Origin: Nitrosospira multiformis
GTDB taxonomy: Bacteria; Pseudomonadota; Gammaproteobacteria; Burkholderiales; UBA11063
NCBI GenBank assembly: GCA_020726205.1
Contig: DYTA01000015.1
Span: 1-15,339, forward strand
Length of the DNA stretch: 15,339 bases
Direction: 5' to 3'
Shown here: piece by piece, positions 1 through 6,288 of the stretch
Numbering within the stretch: the first letter of the stretch is position 1
Layout of the letters: every line of letters begins with the position of its first letter
Notes under the pieces: generated by a model
Databases searched by the model: none
What the model was told of the DNA's origin: nothing
What the model saw: only the letters and a program-made list of their open reading frames with translations
Program-made: the position numbers and the translations under genes

Positions 1-1231
1 TAGCTTTGCTAGCAGCTACACCATTCCGCTCAATACAAGGTATCTGTACTAGTCCCTCAATTGGATCACACGTCATCCCTAAACAATGCTCCATAGCTAT
101 TTCTGCAGATTTTTCAACTTGCAATGGATTACCGCCCAATACTGCGGTTAATGCAGCAGCAGCCATAGAACAAGCTACACCAATTTCTCCTTGACAGCCA
201 ACTTCAGCCGCTGAAATTGATGCGCCGTGTTTGTATAAGTTACCAATTGCTCCAGCCGTTAAAATAAAATCAACGATTTTGTCATCTGTAACACCTAAAT
301 AAAAATTTCTATAATACTCAAGTACCCCAGGAATCGTTCCAGCAGAACCATTAGTAGGTGCAGTTACCACTCGACTAAAAGATGCATTTTCTTCATTTAC
401 TGCAATTGCATAAGTCATTGCCAATAATCTTCTATCTTGATGAGAAACTAAATTTAAATCACTTTTAATTAATTGTCGATATAAATTTGGCGCACGACGC
501 TTCACATTTAATCCACCAGGTAAGATACCATCAACTTTTAACCCACGATGAACCGATTCCCGCATTACATTTGCAATTTCTAGTGCTTCATACTTAACTT
601 TCTCTCTTGATTTTGTAACTAGTTCATTCTGCATAACTATCTCAGCAATTGAAAGTCCGGTTGCTTGACAATGCTCAAATAGTTGCTTTGCTGTTGTAAA
701 GGGGAATAGCACAGAAGGTTCACCAATTAGATTAGAGTTGTTTCGTGTGGAATTAATCATGTTCTCTTTATTAACAATAAAACCTCCACCAATTGAAAAA
801 TACTCCTTCTGGCAAATCAATTGTTGGTGCTTATCAAAAGCACAAAAACGCATTCCATTAGCATGCTCAGGCAAAAACTCATCTTTATGAATTAAAACAT
901 CTAAATCATAATCAAAAGCAATATTCTTAGTATTAGCTAACTTCAATTGATGGTTTAATTTAACACTATCTACTCGAGCATAAATAGTATCAGGATCAAT
1001 AGTTTTCGGGTGTTGCCCAGCCAAACCATTTACTACCGCCAGAAAGGTACCATGCCCTGCTCCAGTTAATGCAAGAGAACCATATAAATGAACTTGAACG
1101 CATTCCACTAAATCTAGTAAATTATTATTTTTAAGATAGTTAGCAAATTCTAAACCTGCTTTCATTGGACCAACAGTATGAGAACTAGATGGACCAACAC
1201 CAATGGCAAACATATCTAATGGACTTAACAT
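1..1231 (-). CDS. sdaA: L-serine dehydratase (L-serine ammonia-lyase), single-chain Fe-S type, 3'-truncated by window edge
   Basis: Cytosolic enzyme that deaminates L-serine to pyruvate and ammonia using a 4Fe-4S cluster. I translated the minus strand from the ATG at 1231-1229; 410 codons are present, and about 45 are missing compared with the 454-residue E. coli enzyme. The N-terminus reads [19 protein letters not shown], with the family's GPSSSHT motif at about residues 10-16. The C-terminal (alpha) part carries Cys346, Cys388 and Cys399; the 11-residue gap between the last two equals that of the cluster ligands Cys385/Cys396 in the Legionella enzyme. The frame is open throughout. An AAGGAAA ribosome site lies 5 bases before the ATG. 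The gene is 65 bases downstream of rne, behind a hairpin. I see no convincing separate promoter in that gap, so read-through from rne is possible. The family call is secure. Confidence 0.95.
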   Translation of the reverse strand, partial: MLSPLDMFAIGVGPSSSHTVGPMKAGLEFANYLKNNNLLDLVECVQVHLYGSLALTGAGHGTFLAVVNGLAGQHPKTIDPDTIYARVDSVKLNHQLKLANTKNIAFDYDLDVLIHKDEFLPEHANGMRFCAFDKHQQLICQKEYFSIGGGFIVNKENMINSTRNNSNLIGEPSVLFPFTTAKQLFEHCQATGLSIAEIVMQNELVTKSREKVKYEALEIANVMRESVHRGLKVDGILPGGLNVKRRAPNLYRQLIKSDLNLVSHQDRRLLAMTYAIAVNEENASFSRVVTAPTNGSAGTIPGVLEYYRNFYLGVTDDKIVDFILTAGAIGNLYKHGASISAAEVGCQGEIGVACSMAAAALTAVLGGNPLQVEKSAEIAMEHCLGMTCDPIEGLVQIPCIERNGVAASKA

Positions 1232-1274
1232 ATTAGTTTCCTTATTTAATATTTGTGCTATGCAACATAACAAA

Positions 1275-1292
1275 AGGCACCAAAAGGTGCCT
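1275..1292 (-). terminator. Hairpin terminator after rne
   Basis: A perfect 7-bp stem (AGGCACC / GGTGCCT) with a 4-base loop lies just after the rne stop codon. On the minus strand it is followed by TTTGTTATG, a short and imperfect T-run, so termination may be partial. Partial termination would let some transcription reach sdaA. Confidence 0.65.
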
Positions 1293-1296
1293 AATT

Positions 1297-3828
1297 TTAT
1301 TTTTTAGTTTCAACTAACTCATAATTAATATTAGCATCAACCACAACAGGTTCAATAATTAAATCATTAAAACGTTTAGTTGGTTTTAAAGCAATTACCG
1401 GTTGAGGCTGGTTTAAAAGACTCTTATTAGTTGCAACTAGTTGTAACTCACCTAAATCAACTACTTCGACAACAGCTACTTTAGCTGGTACAGCTGGTAA
1501 CTCTTTAGCTGTATTAGTTTTAATGACATTATTTTCTGTACTATTTACATTGTCAATATCCATACCAACTATTGGAGGTAAATCTTTTATAATCAATTCC
1601 TTAACTTCTTTCAAGACTTCATTTTTAGGCTTTACTTCGTCACGATCTAATCTTTCTTTTGGCTTGATTTTTTCAAAATTAACAGTATCACTAGTTTTTG
1701 GAGCTACGACAGGTATAACCTTTTGTTGTTCTGGTTTGTTTTGACGAACCTCTTTAACTCTAGTTTCTCCAACGGACTTACTTGTAGAACTAGATTCTTC
1801 CATTTTATTATTTTTTAATGAATTAGCATTATTCCGAGGAGTACGAACTGGTTTTGGAGCAACCTCAATACTATCAATATTTTTCACATCGTTAGGATTT
1901 ACTGATCTAACAGTCTGAATGCGATTATTGTTTTTTGTAATGGGTACAGGTCGCGTTTTATTTGTAGTTAAATTTGGTTGACTACTATTTGTATCACGAC
2001 TTGAAGACCCATTACGAGGATTAGTACTTCCATTTAAGTTACGTTCACTACGTTCATTATTACTTTCGTTACGATAACGAACATTACGACTAGGTTGATG
2101 CTTTGAAGGTACTTTTTTCTGTTGTGTTTCTACTGGATTAGCCGTAAAGAATTTCGCAATAGCAGTAAAAAAACCACCAAATAATGGTTTAGATTTACGA
2201 CTGATATTTGGAGCTGGCTCTTCCGGTAAAATATTTTTTACTACAGGAATTTTACTAACCGCAGAATCAACTTTTTTCGTAGAAGACTTATAAGCTAAAG
2301 TATCTTCATGTGTTTCAACTAAATTATAACTTGACTTGTGAAAATTTGCATCAAAATGATCATAGGTCAATTTTTTAATTTTATATTGCGGTGAATCTAA
2401 ATGAATGTTTGGTATTAAAACTATTTTAATTTTCATTCGAGCTTCAATTTTTGTTACGTCATCACGGCGCTCATTAAGTAAATACGTTGCAACATCCACT
2501 GGCAGTTGGACATGCATTGCCGATAAATTACTATTGTTTTTAATAGTTTCTTCTTGAATAATTCTTAACACGTGTAATGCACTTGATTCAATCCCACGGA
2601 TAGAGCCAACACCAGCACAACGTGGACAGGCGATTGTACTCGATTCATCTAATGATGCTTGCAATCTCTGACGAGATAACTCTAATAAACCAAATTTAGA
2701 CAATTTACCCATTTGAATTCGAGCACGATCTAAACCTAATTGATTTTTAAAGTGATTTTCTAACTCTCGTTGATTACGAGGATTTTCCATATCGATATAA
2801 TCAACAACAACTAGCCCACCCAAATCACGAAGTCTTAATTGACGAGCAATTTCTTCAGCCGCTTCTAAATTAGTTAGAAATGCCGTAGTTTCAATATCAG
2901 CGCCTTTATTTGCCCGAGCAGAATTCACATCAACAGATGTTAATGCCTCTGTGTGATCAATTACGATCGCTCCACCTGAAGGTAAATTTACTGTTCGAGC
3001 ATACGCTGACTCAATTTGGTGCTCAATTTGAAAACGAGAAAACAAAGGTACATCATCACGATAAAATTTAATTCGATCAGCAAAATTTGGCATAACATGT
3101 GCCATAAATTGACAAGCTTGATTATATACATCTTCTGTATCAATTAAAACTTCAGAAATATCAGGAGAAAAGTGATCGCGAATCGAGCGAATTACCAAAC
3201 TACTTTCTTGGTAAATTAAAAATGACCCAGTCTGTTCAGCTGAAGCACTACGAATTGCATTCCACAACTTCAAAAGATAAGTTAAATCCCATTGTAACTC
3301 TTCAACAACACGACCTAACGCGGCTGTACGTAAGATTACACTCATTCCATGGGGAACTTCTAATTGCGACATTAAAGCTTTTAACTCATCACGCTCTTCG
3401 CCCTCAATACGACGTGAAATCCCTCCTGCACGAGAATTGTTTGGCATTAAGACAAGATAGCGCCCAGGCAACGTAATATAAGAAGTTAGAGCGGCTCCCT
3501 TATTACCACGTTCGTCTTTTTCTACTTGAACGATTAATTCAGTACCAACAGGTAGCTTAGAAAAATCTCGACCACGACTACCATTAACTTCAGGCAAATA
3601 ACGAAAATCAATTTCTTTAAATGGTAGAAAACCTTGCTTATCTGTTCCATAATCAACAAAACAAGCCTCTAGAGATGGCTCAACCCGAGTAATAAAACCT
3701 TTATATACATTACCACGGAGCTGTTCTTTACTACTAGTTTCAATGTCGAAGTTGATTAACTTTTGTCCTTCGACTGTAGCAACTCTTAGCTCTTCAGCAT
3801 AAGCTGCATTAAATAACATTCTTTTCAT
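1297..3828 (-). CDS. rne: Ribonuclease E, endoribonuclease and degradosome scaffold
   Basis: Single-strand-specific endoribonuclease acting in mRNA decay and in rRNA/tRNA processing at the inner membrane. The 843-residue product has the full catalytic half: N-terminal MKRMLFNA, an S1 RNA-binding domain at about 37-120, and the DNase I-like core with both metal-binding aspartates, Asp300 (SVDVNSA) and Asp343 (VVDYIDM). The Zn-link CPRC is at 401-404. These match E. coli Asp303, Asp346 and Cys404/407. Residues 547-563 (PLFGGFFTAIAKFF) form an amphipathic segment like the E. coli membrane-anchoring segment A. The tail from about 570 is low-complexity and rich in Asn, Arg, Ser and Lys, with an Arg-rich stretch at about 575-680; it is shorter than in E. 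coli (1061 residues). Start supported by GAAAGG 11 bases upstream. Divergent from rluC. Family members autoregulate through their 5' leader. Confidence 0.98.
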   Translation of the reverse strand: MKRMLFNAAYAEELRVATVEGQKLINFDIETSSKEQLRGNVYKGFITRVEPSLEACFVDYGTDKQGFLPFKEIDFRYLPEVNGSRGRDFSKLPVGTELIVQVEKDERGNKGAALTSYITLPGRYLVLMPNNSRAGGISRRIEGEERDELKALMSQLEVPHGMSVILRTAALGRVVEELQWDLTYLLKLWNAIRSASAEQTGSFLIYQESSLVIRSIRDHFSPDISEVLIDTEDVYNQACQFMAHVMPNFADRIKFYRDDVPLFSRFQIEHQIESAYARTVNLPSGGAIVIDHTEALTSVDVNSARANKGADIETTAFLTNLEAAEEIARQLRLRDLGGLVVVDYIDMENPRNQRELENHFKNQLGLDRARIQMGKLSKFGLLELSRQRLQASLDESSTIACPRCAGVGSIRGIESSALHVLRIIQEETIKNNSNLSAMHVQLPVDVATYLLNERRDDVTKIEARMKIKIVLIPNIHLDSPQYKIKKLTYDHFDANFHKSSYNLVETHEDTLAYKSSTKKVDSAVSKIPVVKNILPEEPAPNISRKSKPLFGGFFTAIAKFFTANPVETQQKKVPSKHQPSRNVRYRNESNNERSERNLNGSTNPRNGSSSRDTNSSQPNLTTNKTRPVPITKNNNRIQTVRSVNPNDVKNIDSIEVAPKPVRTPRNNANSLKNNKMEESSSTSKSVGETRVKEVRQNKPEQQKVIPVVAPKTSDTVNFEKIKPKERLDRDEVKPKNEVLKEVKELIIKDLPPIVGMDIDNVNSTENNVIKTNTAKELPAVPAKVAVVEVVDLGELQLVATNKSLLNQPQPVIALKPTKRFNDLIIEPVVVDANINYELVETKK

Positions 3829-4233
3829 GCTTAATTAAACCTTTCAAGGCCAATTAAACTTTAGCTAACTTGTTTGTAAATAATGTATCTCTTTTAAATA
3901 TTATGATAACTAAAGACTCTTAGCTATATTTTTGTGAGCTCTTATTTATTTTTTAAAATCCATCACTTAATAAAATGCATATTACTTATTACCACTAATA
4001 TTAATTAACTTACTGCTAACTCTCCTGTAGCAAGTTTAACTATTTTCTTAGCTGGCACACACCAATCATTTATCAGTTTGATATCAATTTACTTCATACA
4101 TTCGATATATCCAAATTAACAGCAAAGCAATGATATCTGTCATATCAAAGTTATCTTTAATCAAAGTATAAAGTAAGTTTAAATACATAACAAGCTAGTA
4201 AAGCAACTAGCTAAATTTTTTATTTCTATTATA
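3829..4233 (-). promoter_or_regulatory. Probable long rne 5' leader with hairpins
   Basis: No gene is seen here. On the minus strand a perfect TATAAT lies at 4233-4228, without a good -35. A start near 4221 would give an rne leader of roughly 390 bases, close to the 361-base autoregulatory leader of E. coli rne (known for the family). Three inverted repeats lie inside: 4193-4212 (7-bp stem, 6-base loop), 4131-4147 (TGATAT/ATATCA, 5-base loop) and 3906-3927 (about 9 bp with one G-U and a bulged base). The promoter and its use as an autoregulatory leader are inference. Confidence 0.45.
4193..4225. other. Hairpin with T-run (rne leader structure or plus-strand terminator)
   Basis: AGCTAGT (4193-4199) and ACTAGCT (4206-4212) form a perfect 7-bp stem around AAAGCA. 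On the plus strand it is followed by AAATTTTTTATTT, which has the form of an intrinsic terminator, though the stem is weak. No plus-strand gene precedes it. It could equally be the first structural element of the rne leader on the minus strand. Confidence 0.4.
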
Positions 4234-4486
4234 TAAATGTGATCTAGATTATTTATAAACATGGCACCTCACTGCTTATACTAAACATCTAAGAACTTGA
4301 TTTATTGGCACCTACGCCGCATATCTCTCTAGCTCAGAAAAATCAAGGAGTAACTATAAAAATATAAATTTTCAGCTTATCAGTTAAGTTTTATCTAACT
4401 ATATCACTTAAAGCATATTAAATCAGTTACAATTATGCTCAGTCATAAATAATCAAGATATAATTATAAACTAAAATGAATACCAA
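4234..4486. other. Intergenic region upstream of rluC, no gene
   Basis: AT-rich spacer between the candidate rne promoter and rluC. It contains two direct copies of GGCACCT (4263-4269 and 4307-4313, 44 bases apart) and an AAGGAG ribosome-site-like sequence at 4345-4350 with no start codon at useful distance. Nothing else is recognised. Confidence 0.5.
4459..4464 (+). promoter_or_regulatory. Candidate -10 element for rluC
   Basis: A perfect TATAAT 22 bases before the rluC ATG, with no recognisable -35 at 16-18 bases and no TGn extension. Transcription from it would begin only about 15 bases before the start codon, leaving almost no room for a ribosome site. None is visible there. Confidence 0.35.
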
Positions 4487-5419
4487 ATGAATGAAATAAA
4501 CCAAAATCAAGTAAATTTCTATACAGTTTCTGAAGCAGATGAAAATCAACGCTTAGATAACTTACTAATTAAAGTCCTAAAAGGCGTACCTAAGAGTCAC
4601 ATCTATCGTATTATTCGTAGTGGTGAAGTGCGAATAAACAAATTACGCAGTGATGTAAGTGATAAAGTTAAATTAAAAGACATTATCCGTATTCCACCAA
4701 TTAGAGTCGCAGCAAAAGATGAAAATCATAAACATATTCCACAAGCAACATTCCCAATACTATTTGAAGATGAACATTATTTAATTATTAATAAACCAAA
4801 TGGTATTGCATGTCACGGTGGAAGTGGTGTTTCTTTTGGCGTAATTGAACAGCTACGTAAAACACAAATATACAAATTTTTGGAGCTTGCTCATCGCCTA
4901 GATAAAGAAACATCTGGTATTTTAATTTTAGCAAAAAAACGCCTAGCTTTAGTTGAACTACAAGAGTTAATGAAAACTAATCAGATGACCAAAGAATACT
5001 ACGCATTAACTATTGGTGCTTGGAAAGACGAAAAACGCAACTTAAAAGCACCAATTTATAAATATACCAATAAAGAAGGTGAACGACGGGTAAAAATAGA
5101 TGCTGAATTAGGACAATTTGCTCATACTATATTTACATTAAAACAAAAATATAATCAATTTAGCTTAGTTAATGCAGATTTACAAACAGGTCGTACACAC
5201 CAAATCCGTATTCACTGCCAATACCTTGGACACCCGATTGCAGGTGATGATAAATATGGAATTTTTGAGCTTAATAAATCATTAGCAAAAATTGGATTAA
5301 AGCGTATGTTTCTACATGCGCACCATATCCAATTTAAGCACCCAATAAACAACCAAGTAATTGATATTGAATGTCCTCTACCTGATGAGTTAAGCAATTT
5401 CCTAGCAACTATAAATTAA
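4487..5419 (+). CDS. rluC: 23S rRNA pseudouridine synthase (RluC type)
   Basis: Converts uridines of 23S rRNA to pseudouridine; E. coli RluC modifies U955, U2504 and U2580 near the peptidyl transferase centre. The 310-residue protein has an N-terminal S4 RNA-binding domain at about 21-80, then the RluA-type catalytic domain. The active-site motif HRLDKETSG spans 136-144, with Asp139 as the catalytic residue, and GRTHQIRIH at 235-243 is the conserved RluA-family motif. RluD is a close relative, but the divergent arrangement with rne matches rluC in E. coli, so I favour RluC. The ATG at 4487 is the only usable start because an in-frame stop lies at 4472-4474. No Shine-Dalgarno sequence precedes it. 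A four-codon reading frame (4476-4490) overlaps the start as ATGA. Confidence 0.92.
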   Translation: MNEINQNQVNFYTVSEADENQRLDNLLIKVLKGVPKSHIYRIIRSGEVRINKLRSDVSDKVKLKDIIRIPPIRVAAKDENHKHIPQATFPILFEDEHYLIINKPNGIACHGGSGVSFGVIEQLRKTQIYKFLELAHRLDKETSGILILAKKRLALVELQELMKTNQMTKEYYALTIGAWKDEKRNLKAPIYKYTNKEGERRVKIDAELGQFAHTIFTLKQKYNQFSLVNADLQTGRTHQIRIHCQYLGHPIAGDDKYGIFELNKSLAKIGLKRMFLHAHHIQFKHPINNQVIDIECPLPDELSNFLATIN

Positions 5420-5422
5420 AAG

Positions 5423-5450
5423 AAGTACAGTTATTAACAACTGTACTTTC
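5423..5450 (+). terminator. Terminator after rluC
   Basis: A perfect 10-bp stem (AAGTACAGTT, 5423-5432; AACTGTACTT, 5439-5448) with a 6-base loop starts three bases after the rluC stop codon. The T-run after it is short, so it is a moderate terminator or a 3'-end stabilising hairpin. Confidence 0.65.
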
Positions 5451-5650
5451 ACATACTAAAAACCACCTACAAAATATATTTTAAAAACTCAAAATACAGT
5501 TTCAAAACACAACAAATTAACATTATAAATTGTAAAACTCAACACAAAAGCAACTATAATGTAACTATATCTAACCTCAAACCCTTATTTATGTCGCATG
5601 AAATCATAATTATACCATTGAATATCAATATGTTACACACATCAACGAGC

Positions 5651-5679
5651 TTGACAACACCTTAAAAATATGCAATAAT
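5651..5679 (+). promoter_or_regulatory. Sigma-70 promoter upstream of the SleB-like gene
   Basis: A perfect TTGACA -35 (5651-5656), exactly 17 bases of spacer, and AATAAT (5674-5679, five of six consensus) preceded by TGc, an extended -10. Transcription should start near 5686, about 108 bases before the hydrolase ATG. It is the best-matched promoter I found in the window. Confidence 0.7.
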
Positions 5680-5692
5680 CACTAACTCAATA

Positions 5693-5722
5693 AATTTACA
5701 CATCAGTGTAGATTATTTTTTC
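5693..5722 (+). terminator. Terminator-like hairpin in the leader
   Basis: AATTTACAC (5693-5701), loop ATCA and GTGTAGATT (5706-5714) form a 9-bp stem with one G-U pair. It is followed by ATTTTTTCTT. It begins about 7 bases after the predicted start of the 5651-5679 promoter, so it is either an early terminator/attenuator or the 3' end of a small RNA begun further upstream. Confidence 0.5.
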
Positions 5723-5762
5723 TTAATTACTTAGTGATCTGATTTAGTAAAGGATACATAAA

Positions 5763-5787
5763 TCTTTTCATCCCCCCCTAAAAGGAG
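5763..5787 (+). promoter_or_regulatory. Ribosome site with possible masking hairpin around a C7 tract
   Basis: AGGAG (5783-5787) lies 6 bases before the ATG at 5794 and fixes that start. TCTTTT (5763-5768) can pair with AAAAGG (5780-5785), putting seven consecutive C in the 11-base loop and partly covering the ribosome site. The pairing is weak and A-T rich; regulation is inference. Confidence 0.4.
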
Positions 5788-5793
5788 TAAGGT

Positions 5794-6222
5794 ATGTTAG
5801 TTGTCTCCGCACACCTGTGCATGGCTATTAATTTATACAAAGAATGTCGTGGAACCTCAGACAAAGAGTGCCAATTAATAAATAGAGTTGTAATCAATCG
5901 AATGCATCAAACAAATCAAGATGCATGCAGTGTTATTTTTGCAAAAGGTCAATTTAGTTGGACAAAAAGAACACCGCAAAAATTAGAGTTTAATAATTAT
6001 CAAGAGATGGTGTCTTATTACAACATTAAAGAAACAGATCAACTGATGCGTGCGTTTGATAATGTTGATAAATCACAAGACGAAAGCAGCAATCTACAAA
6101 CTACCAATAATATGACTTATTACTATGATCATACCCTACACTCACAACCCAAATGGGCTCGTCAGATGCAAGTGGCATATAGAACACCACACTTTGTATT
6201 CTGTAATGCAAGAACTGCATAA
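5794..6222 (+). CDS. SleB-like cell wall hydrolase (Hydrolase_2 family), no signal peptide
   Basis: Resembles the catalytic domain of SleB/CwlJ-type hydrolases, which cleave peptidoglycan glycan strands. The 142 residues cover almost only that domain: INLYKECRG with the expected catalytic Glu17, RVVINRM at 31-37, CSVIFAKGQFSWT at 45-57, and the C-terminal part with YYYDH at 109-113 and Trp121. Four or more cysteines are present (9, 19, 26, 45, 137). The start is set by AGGAG 6 bases upstream, and an in-frame stop at 5788-5790 rules out a longer N-terminus. There is no signal peptide, membrane anchor or peptidoglycan-binding domain, although most relatives are exported. It could be a phage-type lysin needing a holin, an N-terminally eroded gene, or a protein exported in another way. 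No phage gene lies nearby. Confidence 0.8.
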   Translation: MLVVSAHLCMAINLYKECRGTSDKECQLINRVVINRMHQTNQDACSVIFAKGQFSWTKRTPQKLEFNNYQEMVSYYNIKETDQLMRAFDNVDKSQDESSNLQTTNNMTYYYDHTLHSQPKWARQMQVAYRTPHFVFCNARTA

Positions 6223-6251
6223 ATAATACAATATAGCAAAATAAATAAAAA

Positions 6252-6276
6252 AAGCTGGAAGAATAACTTCCAGCTT
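6252..6276. terminator. Bidirectional terminator between the SleB-like gene and acnA
   Basis: A perfect 10-bp stem (AAGCTGGAAG / CTTCCAGCTT) with loop AATAA, flanked by an A-run on the left and TAATTTTT on the right. It can stop transcription from both convergent genes. Confidence 0.85.
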
Positions 6277-6288
6277 AATTTTTGGTAA

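Larger units (their letters stand above)
5451..5793 (+). other. Intergenic leader region of the SleB-like gene
   Basis: No protein gene is supported. In order it holds a TTGTAA / TATAAT pair with a long 19-base spacer (5530-5535, 5555-5560), a stronger promoter (5651-5679), a terminator-like hairpin (5693-5722), a run of seven C (5772-5778) and an AGGAG ribosome site (5783-5787). A 24-codon frame at 5591-5665 has no ribosome site and is not called. Confidence 0.5.

Noticed and set aside
6..194. Plus-strand open frame of 62 residues
   Set aside because: It is antisense to the serine dehydratase coding sequence, has no ribosome site and resembles no protein family; it is a shadow of the real gene.
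1246..1273. Promoter for sdaA (TTGTTA / TATTAA, 16-base spacer, minus strand)
   Set aside because: Both hexamers match only four of six bases, and the predicted start would fall inside the ribosome site, leaving no usable leader.
3222..3476. Plus-strand open frame of 84 residues inside rne
   Set aside because: Antisense to the highly conserved catalytic domain of RNase E; no ribosome site and no recognisable product.
4345..4350. AAGGAG ribosome site suggesting a small gene
   Set aside because: No ATG, GTG or TTG lies within about 4-12 bases downstream, so no start codon goes with it.
3829..4486. Mobile element or attachment site in the long rne-rluC gap
   Set aside because: No terminal inverted repeats, target duplication, tRNA fragment or transposase remnant is visible; a long leader explains the gap better.
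5591..5665. 24-codon plus-strand frame upstream of the SleB-like gene
   Set aside because: No ribosome site, no recognisable product, and the stronger promoter -35/-10 overlaps its 3' end. A non-coding role for the region is more plausible.
5772..5793. C7 tract as a frame-switch joining a signal peptide to the hydrolase
   Set aside because: A stop codon in the hydrolase frame at 5788-5790 lies after the tract, so no length change could fuse an upstream peptide to the protein.
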